From Hyphomicrobiales bacterium (GTDB lineage: Bacteria; Pseudomonadota; Alphaproteobacteria; Rhizobiales; Methyloligellaceae), in contig JAJFHP010000028.1 in the NCBI GenBank assembly GCA_021775555.1, forward strand, positions 1 to 64,000: DNA of 64,000 bases. The letters run 5' to 3'. Positions 40,875-48,535 of this stretch are shown one piece after another (position 1 is the stretch's first letter; the number at the start of each line of letters is the position of its first letter). A model generated the notes under the pieces. The model did not search any database, was not told where the DNA came from, and saw nothing but the letters and a program-made list of their open reading frames with translations. The translations under genes were made by a program, and so were the position numbers.

Positions 40875-42056
40875 CTAGGATGTCTTCAGAGACGTTCTCA
40901 ATAGCAGACTAAGCGGCAATGGCACCAAGGTGACACAGGCCAATGTCAGCATCACCGGGGTTAACCCGAACCTGTCGCCTATCAATCCAAATGCAATAGG
41001 CGCACAGATCATCGCCGTGGTGGCCACCGAATATATCAGGGCGAAACCACGTGACTGGCGATCATCGTGTACAAGATCGCTCACGGTTCCATAAGAAATG
41101 GAGGAAGAGCCTTGCAAGGCTGCTCCAAGCACCGGCAGCAGAAAAAACGCCGTCAGCGTCGGGGCGACAAGAACCATGATAATCCCAACTGCGGTCAGGC
41201 ATTCCACCAGCGCAAGCGAACGGATGACACCGAGCCTGCCAGCCAGAAACCCACATCCAACTTTTCCCAAAACGCCTCCGGCCAGAGTTAGAACGACGGC
41301 AAAGGCTGCAAGACTCGTCGGCACATCCTTCTCTATCATCAGGAATGCGAGGAAGGTCAGGAACCCTCCCTGCACCACATTATCCACGAAGACAATCGCT
41401 GCCAGTGCGGAAAATGCGGTGCGGTCGCGTAGTCCCCAGCCATTTATGGCTGAAGCCTTTGCTTGGACATTAGAAACCGGCGGGCGACCTCCAACCTCCA
41501 GGCGGGTGAAAATGGCGAACAGGAGCATTGCCGCAAGTAGCGTAATTATACCAAAGCCCAGCGCCACCCCCTGCCAGGCGAAGCCCAATCCGACTGCAAG
41601 AGTGAACACTCCAACAAAGGCCAGTTTACCTGCATCGCCAGAAGAATTGTACGCTCCGAGCGCAGCGCGCCTTTCTCCACCGTTAAATGCCGAGCTGATC
41701 ACCGAAGAGGACAAGGCGTGTTGGAATGCTGCACCAAAACCGGCCACGAACAGGCTGAGCAATATCAGCTGGAATGAATTCGCCACCGAAAGAGAAAGAT
41801 AGCCAAGCCCCGCGCAGACCAGTCCAAAACTGAGCAGCGTGCGCTCACCAATGCGCTCTGACAGCATGCCAGAGGGGATTTCAAAAAGCGTCATCGCGCT
41901 GCTGTTGGCGGCTCTGATGATTCCGACCTGCGAATAGTTCAATCCGTAGGACTGCGCCAGGATCGGCAGAAGGACATATACGAGACTCGTTAGCCCATCC
42001 TGCAGGCCGTGCACCCCGCAGCAAGTCGCGAGTGTGATATTACGTCGCTTGAGCAA
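40875..42056 (-). CDS. MFS transporter
   Basis: This 393-residue protein has 12 predicted membrane spans and the MFS loop 2-3 motif variant GMLSERIGERTLLSFG, with a matching loop in the second half (GFLAGRLGVIRSLAL). The N-terminus (THGLQ-like CCGVHGLQDGLTSLVYVLLPILAQSYGL) recalls the Fsr/fosmidomycin-resistance branch. A TTG at 42056 with GGAG upstream starts it. The substrate cannot be inferred. It is followed by a convergent DUF2062 gene. Confidence 0.85.
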   Translation of the reverse strand: MLKRRNITLATCCGVHGLQDGLTSLVYVLLPILAQSYGLNYSQVGIIRAANSSAMTLFEIPSGMLSERIGERTLLSFGLVCAGLGYLSLSVANSFQLILLSLFVAGFGAAFQHALSSSVISSAFNGGERRAALGAYNSSGDAGKLAFVGVFTLAVGLGFAWQGVALGFGIITLLAAMLLFAIFTRLEVGGRPPVSNVQAKASAINGWGLRDRTAFSALAAIVFVDNVVQGGFLTFLAFLMIEKDVPTSLAAFAVVLTLAGGVLGKVGCGFLAGRLGVIRSLALVECLTAVGIIMVLVAPTLTAFFLLPVLGAALQGSSSISYGTVSDLVHDDRQSRGFALIYSVATTAMICAPIAFGLIGDRFGLTPVMLTLACVTLVPLPLSLLLRTSLKTS

Positions 42057-42116
42057 ATTGCTCCGCTTTTCTGATCACTACATTATCGTTTCGGAGCAAC
42101 CATATAGCATGTTGCA

Positions 42117-42944
42117 CTACAAAAGGGTCCAGAAGAACCGGATCGCGACAAGTGCCAGGAACGTGGCAAAGGCGAACTCCAGCTTGCGCCGTGAAATGCC
42201 ATGCGCCATTCGCACACCAAGCGGTGCGGCGAGGACACTCACCGAAGCAATGATTGCAGCACCCAGAAGATTGACATACCCGATAGAGCCCGGAGGCAGT
42301 CCGGTAGCAGCTAACCCTGCCCAGATGAACCCAATCGTTCCGGGTATAGCGATCATCGGCCCGAAGCCCGACGATGTTGCCACAGCCTGATGGATGGTGC
42401 GGCCGTAAAGCGTCATCATCATGGTGATGAAAGCACCGCCACCAATACTCATGAGCGTTGAAACAAGGCCGATGAAAACGCCGTAAATGGCGCGCAGCGG
42501 GTTTCCGGGAATTGTATCTCCCAGTTTCCACTTGTCTCCCCCGAGATAAAGCTTGAGGGAAAAGGCTGTTGCAGCGCCGGCCCAAACGGCTTTGAGGACA
42601 TTCTCATTGGAATAACGGGCGACCAGCACCCCGAGGCACACACCGCCGACAACCGGTACAAGAAATGACCTGACAATATCCATATCCACTGCGCCTGCTG
42701 CCTTATGGGCAAAGAAAGAGCGTAGTGAGGTTGGCATGATGACGGCCAAGGATGTGCCGACGCACAAATGCATGCGCACTGATTCATCGACACCAAGAAC
42801 CGCGAACACTTCAAACAGGATGGGGACCAGTATCCCTCCCCCGCCAATTCCGAGCATACCGGCAAGAACCCCGGTGACGAGACCAGCCGCCAACAGAACG
42901 CCAACGAGCCACAGGACCTCATTCAGTGGCATCCCCAATGTCAT
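42117..42944 (-). CDS. TauE/SafE family (TSUP) anion exporter
   Basis: This 275-residue protein has about eight membrane spans in two repeated halves. Each half opens with the TSUP signature: GVLAGMLGIGGGGILVPIL, and later GLVSTLMSIGGGAFITMMM. Members export sulfite, sulfoacetate or other sulfur-containing anions. The presence of sulfite dehydrogenase genes in the same window makes sulfite a reasonable guess, though the loci are 34 kb apart. It lies 16 bases downstream of dusA on the same strand and could be co-transcribed. Confidence 0.88.
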   Translation of the reverse strand: MTLGMPLNEVLWLVGVLLAAGLVTGVLAGMLGIGGGGILVPILFEVFAVLGVDESVRMHLCVGTSLAVIMPTSLRSFFAHKAAGAVDMDIVRSFLVPVVGGVCLGVLVARYSNENVLKAVWAGAATAFSLKLYLGGDKWKLGDTIPGNPLRAIYGVFIGLVSTLMSIGGGAFITMMMTLYGRTIHQAVATSSGFGPMIAIPGTIGFIWAGLAATGLPPGSIGYVNLLGAAIIASVSVLAAPLGVRMAHGISRRKLEFAFATFLALVAIRFFWTLL

Positions 42945-42960
42945 GTGATCTGTCCAGAAA

Positions 42961-43977
42961 TTATTCAGCCGCCACGGCGTGTGGACGATGTGAGCCTTTT
43001 ACATTCTCTAAGGCGGTATGCAAAACGGATATTCCCGCATCGGGATTGGCGGCTTCTTCGGTTAGATACCGGCGATAGGCACGCGCGCGTGGCTGGCCGT
43101 GATAGAGGCCCAGTATATGCCGCGTGAGATGATGCAGCCTTGTGCCGTTGCGCAAATGATGTTCGGCATAAGCGGCGTAGCGCTCAAGCACCTCTTCGCG
43201 CGTTGGTGCCACAAAGTCTTCACCGTAAATACGAGCATCTACTTCAGCCATCAGATAGGGATTGTGATAGGCCGCCCGCCCCATCATGACGCCATCCACA
43301 TGGACGAGGTGTGTCTCTGCTTCATCCAGTGTCTCAATGCCGCCATTGATGCAAATTTCCAGCTCGGGATGTGCCAGTTTCAAACGGTACACACGGTCAT
43401 AATCGAGCGGCGGGACATCACGGTTCTGCTTGGGACTCAATCCGTCAAGCCAAGCCTTGCGGGCATGAACTATAAACGTCTCGCATCCGGTCTGTGCAAC
43501 CGTTGATATGAAACGTTCCAAATCCTGCTCACTGTCCTGGTCATCGATGCCGATGCGGCATTTAACCGTGACCGGGATACCGACGGCAGCGCGCATGGCC
43601 GCAACGCACGAGGCAACAAGTTCGGGCTCGGCCATCAGGCATGCCCCGAACCGGCCAGACTGAACCCGATCTGACGGGCACCCCACATTCAGGTTGATCT
43701 CGGCGTAGCCGAAATCCTCGCCAATCCGGGCAGCTTGCTCCAACTCATCAGGATCACTCCCGCCGAGTTGTAAAGCAACGGGCTGCTCAGCGGGATCAAA
43801 ACCAATCAGTTTCTCCCGCTTACCGTGAATGACAGCGGGGGCCGTCACCATTTCCGTGTAGAGCAGCGCACGTGACGAAATCAGACGCAGGAAATAACGG
43901 CAATGCCGGTCTGTCCAGTCCATCATCGGGGCGACTGAAAACTTATGTTCGTTATTTTTCAGTGCCTTAGGATACAT
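42961..43977 (-). CDS. dusA: tRNA-dihydrouridine(20/20a) synthase DusA
   Basis: This 338-residue flavoprotein has the DusA start (FSVAPMMDWTDRHCRYFLR), the catalytic Cys100 in NLNVGCPSDRVQSGRFGACLM, the FMN-binding INGGIETLDEA, and MMGRAAYHNPYL. It reduces U20/U20a in the D-loop of tRNAs. The region just before its ATG has no RBS. It abuts an integrase remnant, consistent with past insertion of an element at the 5' end of dusA, a known integration hotspot. Confidence 0.93.
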   Translation of the reverse strand: MYPKALKNNEHKFSVAPMMDWTDRHCRYFLRLISSRALLYTEMVTAPAVIHGKREKLIGFDPAEQPVALQLGGSDPDELEQAARIGEDFGYAEINLNVGCPSDRVQSGRFGACLMAEPELVASCVAAMRAAVGIPVTVKCRIGIDDQDSEQDLERFISTVAQTGCETFIVHARKAWLDGLSPKQNRDVPPLDYDRVYRLKLAHPELEICINGGIETLDEAETHLVHVDGVMMGRAAYHNPYLMAEVDARIYGEDFVAPTREEVLERYAAYAEHHLRNGTRLHHLTRHILGLYHGQPRARAYRRYLTEEAANPDAGISVLHTALENVKGSHRPHAVAAE

Positions 43978-44083
43978 TTCAATGGACTATATCATGAGCG
44001 CTTGTGCGCGCAATTGGATGGAATCGCACGGATTTGTACACAGTTTGATCCATGACTGCACGAAGTTCGAGAACTGCACAGCC

Positions 44084-44227
44084 ATGGCTACCATAATTCG
44101 CACTCGAGAAGGAACCTCGCGAGCGCAGGTCCGGCGCAAGGGAAAATATTCGTCGCAATCATTCCGCTTAAAAATACATGCATCCGAGCGGGCGATCGAG
44201 ACGGAACGACATATTAATCTTGGCTGA
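44084..44227 (+). pseudogene. Truncated tyrosine-type integrase (N-terminal arm-binding domain only), dusA-associated
   Basis: The frame from the ATG at 44084 reads MATIIRTREGTSRAQVRRKG and continues through QSFRLKIHASERAIETERHINLG before a stop. This matches the start of phage/island integrases, which open with a three-strand arm-type DNA-binding domain (pattern MATI..W.AQVRRKG..SKTF.TKADAE.WA...E). After 47 codons the frame ends, and no catalytic R-H-R-Y part is found in any frame of the next 430 bases. Its position beside the dusA 5' end and its reading direction away from dusA are as in dusA-associated integrases. It is therefore a degraded remnant. Confidence 0.6.
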
Positions 44228-44655
44228 GAGCCGTTTTCTCCCAGTGTCGGAAAGCTTCAACAGGCCGTCGAGAAACACGTTCGACATTCCTTAGACCTGT
44301 TCTCTAGAAGTGCTTACGCTTATAGAGCGGTCCCCTTTGAACACCGGAAACTATTTTTCCGAGCCCGGTCTTTCAACCTGCGTTACCCGCACAGTTAAAA
44401 CGGCCTGCCGGGTTGACAGTCATCTCCGCACCATGAAAACAAGCTCCTCGACTCATGGTTGGCAGCAAGGCGGTGAGCTGCGAGATGTTGCTGGCGGGCA
44501 ACCAAATCAGGTAACCCCGTAAGACCTGCAAGGAATCTGCGTTGTCCGTTGTTAGCGCGAAACAGGAGTCACACGCTCGGTGCCAAGGGTATACGCATAT
44601 GGAGGGGATTGAAGATCAGCTTTATGCTGGTACTGGATTAAACCTCGTCTTTTGT
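44228..44655. other. Gene-poor scar between the integrase remnant and the hemerythrin gene
   Basis: 428 bases without a convincing coding frame on either strand. Short frames present lack RBS and protein-like composition. No tRNA, direct repeat of the dusA start, or IS end was recognised. It is probably decayed mobile-element DNA. Confidence 0.4.
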
Positions 44656-45165
44656 TCAGCTGGGTTTTGAATTTTCCCGATTTTTCTGCATCACTTGAGC
44701 CAACTCATCCAGATCGTCCGGGGTCAGCCGCTTCTTTGCCAGGGGGAGGACAACAGCATTCTCCCACGCCAAGTGCCGACGATGAGATTCAAAACACGCC
44801 CGAAGCATATGTCCCAGTGCATTGGGATCTTTTGGACGTTCACCGCGAGCTATTTCTTCAAGCGCATCTGATAGTTCACTTGCGTAGCCCTCGTCAGTCA
44901 TGTGCTCACTCTTGAGCTGAGCGATGATTTCTCCAAAATTGTCCTCGGGAAGTGCTCTCTTAGACAGAAGAGGAAAGAGGCCATCCTCCTCGTCGCGAAT
45001 ATGAATTGCCATATCTTGCTTCAGATAAACAGAGACTTCGGCAACCATGTAGCCATCAACTGAATCAGGAAGATCATCTGCGATTTGTTCGAGCTTCGCG
45101 AACACGCGCTCCTGCTGTTCGTGCTCCTGGTAATATATATCCAATGGGCTGTCTGACACGATCAT
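44656..45165 (-). CDS. Hemerythrin-like HHE domain protein
   Basis: This roughly 169-residue four-helix protein has iron-ligand residues at the expected places: YYQEHEQQERVFAKLE, DMAIHIRDEEDGLFPLL, LKSEHMTDEGYA and FESHRRHLAWENAVVLPLAKKRL. HHE proteins bind di-iron and act in O2, NO or iron handling; the HIRDEEDGLFP motif is close to the RIC/YtfE and DnrN-like group. It stands alone in a gene-poor stretch next to the dusA scar, so it may be cargo left by an element. An upstream ATG 72 bases earlier is possible. Confidence 0.82.
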   Translation of the reverse strand: MIVSDSPLDIYYQEHEQQERVFAKLEQIADDLPDSVDGYMVAEVSVYLKQDMAIHIRDEEDGLFPLLSKRALPEDNFGEIIAQLKSEHMTDEGYASELSDALEEIARGERPKDPNALGHMLRACFESHRRHLAWENAVVLPLAKKRLTPDDLDELAQVMQKNRENSKPS

Positions 45166-45715
45166 GTTTCCCAGACATGAGAGTAATACGGACTCATCTA
45201 TGGCAGCATGCTTCCACTGCTGGCCCAACAGCGTCATTGACCTCGATCAAACTGAGAACCATGAGCATATCAGGGGCAATTGAGGACGGTAGCAATATGT
45301 CTGCTATTGGCAATAAGTGGATGTTCCAGACTATTTAGATTGATGTCCGATTTCGGGGGAAAAGTGGACATAGATTGTGACCCCTTAGAATGTCTTCTTA
45401 TAATCCAAAGCGGACATTTTGCTTCGTTTAAGTAATCCCAAGGACGACATGTTTTGTCTGGTGTTCAAAAAAACGTCTTAACTGAGCTTGCTCCATTTTT
45501 TCCACATGAGCCCGACGTCACCACCCGGAGGAAAATCTGCAATGCGAAATGAACTCCTAGGCCTTTCCCAGAGCACGGCTTAAACGCTTACTGTCACGAG
45601 CCGTTACCGAAATTGTGACCCTTGGAGCGCTCCAATGTCCAACCCTCAATTTGCCTTTGTTGAAAACTGGTTCTAAACAGCGGGTCCACAACAACAAACC
45701 GTACTGTTTCGCCCC
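45166..45715. other. Intergenic stretch with a 75-base inverted-repeat element
   Basis: 550 bases without a convincing gene. ATGTCCGATTT (45343-45353) and AAAGCGGACAT (45407-45417) are inverted copies matching at 10 of 11 positions, enclosing 53 bases. Another GTGGACAT lies inside at about 45364. This could be the ends of a tiny non-autonomous element, or an operator. The promoter of pepN must lie in the 3' part but was not placed. Confidence 0.35.
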
Positions 45716-48364
45716 ATGGATGACCCCTCACCGCAAACGATCTATCTGAAGGACTACAAGCCTTCCGATTTTTTGATCGACACCGTCTCACTCGACGTCA
45801 ATCTTCACCCCACGGCAACAAGGGTGCGATCCACGCTCTCTGTCAGGCCAAACCCGGATGCAGCGGCCAACTCCACCAGCCTGATGCTTGATGGAGAAGC
45901 ACTGGAGCTGGACAATGTGCGTATCAACGACCGGAAACTTGACCCATCCGATTACACGCTTACCCAAAATAATCTGATCATCCCAATATTACGCGATGGG
46001 CCGTTTGAGCTGGAGATCACGACATACTGCAACCCCGAGGCCAACAAGGCACTTTCAGGGCTGTATCGTTCGCGCGATATTTTTTGCACCCAGTGCGAGG
46101 CACAAGGTTTTCGCCGCATCACATACTTCCTGGATCGCCCGGATGTGCTTTCTCGCTTCACAACACGGCTACAAGCAGACAAGGAAATGGCACCCGTCCT
46201 GCTCTCCAACGGTAACCTGGTGGGGGCCGGCCAGAAAGATAATTCGGGCACTCATTACGCTGTCTGGGAAGACCCTCACCCCAAACCAAGCTACCTGTTT
46301 GCAATGGTCGGTGGCGAGCTCGTCTGCGTGGCTGACACCTTCACTACCATGTCAGGCCGCGAAATCGACCTATTGATCTATGTGGAGCCCGGAGAAGAAG
46401 ACCGATGCGAATGGGCCATGGAATCGCTCAAACGGTCCATGAAATGGGATGAAGAGCGCTTTGGACGCGAATATGATCTGGACGTGTTCATGATTGTCGC
46501 GGTGAGCGACTTCAATATGGGTGCAATGGAGAATAAAGGGCTCAACGTCTTCAATGACAAACTGATCCTGGCACGGCCTGAAACCGCAACCGACGCAGAC
46601 TATGCGGCGATCGAGGCCGTTATCGGGCACGAATATTTTCATAACTGGACAGGCAACAGGGTTACTTGCCGCGACTGGTTCCAGTTGTGCCTGAAAGAAG
46701 GTCTGACGGTTTACCGGGATCAGGAATTCACATCCGATTTGCGCTCCAGGCCGGTCGCGCGGATCAGTGATGTGCGCATGTTGAAGACGCACCAGTTCCC
46801 GGAAGACAGCGGACCGTTAGCACACCCGGTTCGGCCTGATTCCTATATTGAAATCAATAATTTCTATACAGCAACCGTATATGAAAAAGGTGCTGAACTG
46901 TGCCGCATGATCGAGACAATGGTCGGGCGTGATGGCTTTCGTACCGCGACTGATCTCTATTTCGAGCGCCATGACGGCAATGCCGCGACAGTGGAGGATT
47001 TTATTTCCTGCATTGCCGAAGCAACAGGTACGGATCTGGACCAGTTCATGCGCTGGTACAACCAGGCAGGAACGCCGGAGGTAGCCGCCTCGCTGACTTA
47101 CAGCACGAAGGACAAGGTTGCGGAACTCAGTCTCAGCCAGGTTACCCCCGCAACCCCCGGGCAGGCGAGAAAGCGGCCCCTTCATATGCCCATTAAAATC
47201 GGCCTGCTCGGAAAGAATGGCGATGATCTGCCATTGCAGCTCGAAAATGGTGAGGAAATCACTGATGGGCTTATACATCTGCGCGAGGCCAGTCAGACAT
47301 ACCGGTTTGCCAATATCCCCGCCCCTCCGGTACCCTCACTGTTGCGGGGATTTTCTGCTCCTATCAAACTGACGTCACATCTTAGCGAACACGATCTTGA
47401 GTTCCTCATGGCCAATGATAGCGATTTGTTCAATCGCTGGCAGGCCGGGCAAAGCTATGCGTTGCGCATTCTTATCAGCGCAGTGGCTGAAATTCGCAAG
47501 GACCAGAACCCGGTGCCAGCCAACGCCTTTGTTGGAGCCCTTGCTGCGATCTTGAGGGATGAGAATCTTGAACCTGCCTACCGCGCCGAGGTCCTGAAAC
47601 TGCCAAGTGAATCAGATGTCGCCCGTGAAATAGGTAAGGATGTCGACCCGGACAGCATTCATAAAGCGCGTGAATGGCTCAGGGGGGTAGTTTCCAGGGA
47701 ATTGCATGAGGAACTCGAAGAACTCTACCAGACCAATGCTGTGACAGGCCCCTACTCTCCCGAAGCGGAGGATACTGGGAAACGCTCGCTGCGCAATACG
47801 GCCCTGGCGCTGCTCTCGGCCTCGGGGGAAGCAAGTGATGTGACGCGTGTCAGTGCCCACTATGAGACGGCGGCAAATATGACCGACAAGATCGCCGCAC
47901 TGGGTGTGCTAACCCATCTGGAGGGCAAATCACGCGAAGCCTCTTTCGAGGATTTCTACAATCAGTGGAAGGACGATCACCTGGTGATCGATAAATGGTT
48001 TGCCCTGCAGGCCATGTCGAATTTACCCGATGCACCTGAACGGGTTCAGGCACTCACAGCTCATCCGCTATTCTCCTTGAACACACCGAATAAGGTGCGC
48101 GCGCTGTTTGGCGCCTTCGCCAACATGAACCCGATCGGCTTTTGCCGTGCCGACGGCGCTGGGTTTCGACTTGTCGCCGATGCGGTTCTTGAGATCGATA
48201 CGTTCAATCCGCAGGTCTCAGCCCGGATGCTGGGGGCATTCAAGAGCTGGAGGATGCTGGAATCAACTCGGCAGTTGAAGGCGGAATCAGAGCTGAAACG
48301 CATAGCATCACATGATAAGTTATCACGCGATCTATTTGAAATCGTAACAAAAACTCTGGATTAG
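45716..48364 (+). CDS. pepN: Aminopeptidase N (M1 zinc metallopeptidase)
   Basis: This 882-residue protein has the exopeptidase motif GAMEN, the zinc site H305-E306-x-x-H309 in HEYFHNWTGN, and Glu328 in LCLKEG. The PepN-specific segments RRITYFLDRPDVLSRF and WFQLCLKEGLTVYRDQEF are present. The C-terminal half is the helical PepN domain. It removes N-terminal residues from peptides in the cytoplasm. It is the first gene of the conserved pepN-pleC-glnE stretch. Confidence 0.95.
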   Translation: MDDPSPQTIYLKDYKPSDFLIDTVSLDVNLHPTATRVRSTLSVRPNPDAAANSTSLMLDGEALELDNVRINDRKLDPSDYTLTQNNLIIPILRDGPFELEITTYCNPEANKALSGLYRSRDIFCTQCEAQGFRRITYFLDRPDVLSRFTTRLQADKEMAPVLLSNGNLVGAGQKDNSGTHYAVWEDPHPKPSYLFAMVGGELVCVADTFTTMSGREIDLLIYVEPGEEDRCEWAMESLKRSMKWDEERFGREYDLDVFMIVAVSDFNMGAMENKGLNVFNDKLILARPETATDADYAAIEAVIGHEYFHNWTGNRVTCRDWFQLCLKEGLTVYRDQEFTSDLRSRPVARISDVRMLKTHQFPEDSGPLAHPVRPDSYIEINNFYTATVYEKGAELCRMIETMVGRDGFRTATDLYFERHDGNAATVEDFISCIAEATGTDLDQFMRWYNQAGTPEVAASLTYSTKDKVAELSLSQVTPATPGQARKRPLHMPIKIGLLGKNGDDLPLQLENGEEITDGLIHLREASQTYRFANIPAPPVPSLLRGFSAPIKLTSHLSEHDLEFLMANDSDLFNRWQAGQSYALRILISAVAEIRKDQNPVPANAFVGALAAILRDENLEPAYRAEVLKLPSESDVAREIGKDVDPDSIHKAREWLRGVVSRELHEELEELYQTNAVTGPYSPEAEDTGKRSLRNTALALLSASGEASDVTRVSAHYETAANMTDKIAALGVLTHLEGKSREASFEDFYNQWKDDHLVIDKWFALQAMSNLPDAPERVQALTAHPLFSLNTPNKVRALFGAFANMNPIGFCRADGAGFRLVADAVLEIDTFNPQVSARMLGAFKSWRMLESTRQLKAESELKRIASHDKLSRDLFEIVTKTLD

Positions 48365-48430
48365 AAAAGCGTGAAAATAACTGGATTTTAAACGCGCAAA
48401 GCTAAGCCTTCCACAGGTTCTCCACATGTT

Positions 48431-48478
48431 CTCTCTAGACAAGAGAGTCGGTTTTCGAATCAATAGAGTAAGTGATTC
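48431..48478 (+). promoter_or_regulatory. Cluster of three GANTC sites and two inverted repeats upstream of the PleC-type kinase gene
   Basis: GAGTC (48445-48449), GAATC (48457-48461) and GATTC (48474-48478) fall within 34 bases, where random DNA would give about one per 256. GANTC is the target of the alphaproteobacterial cell-cycle methylase CcrM. CTCTCT-AGACA-AGAGAG (48431-48447) and GAATCA-N10-TGATTC (48457-48478) are both perfect inverted repeats that include these sites. The cluster ends 57 bases before the kinase ATG, in the promoter region. Confidence 0.55.
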
Positions 48479-48535
48479 GGAGATGCGGCACGTCTTCTGT
48501 TTCATGGGACGAGGACCTTGTAGAGGGGGCATTAA

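Noticed and set aside
43978-45715. Direct repeat of the dusA start as the second attachment site
   Set aside because: I looked for another copy of the bases coding PMMDWTDRH and found none in this interval; the far end is either lost or outside what I could recognise.
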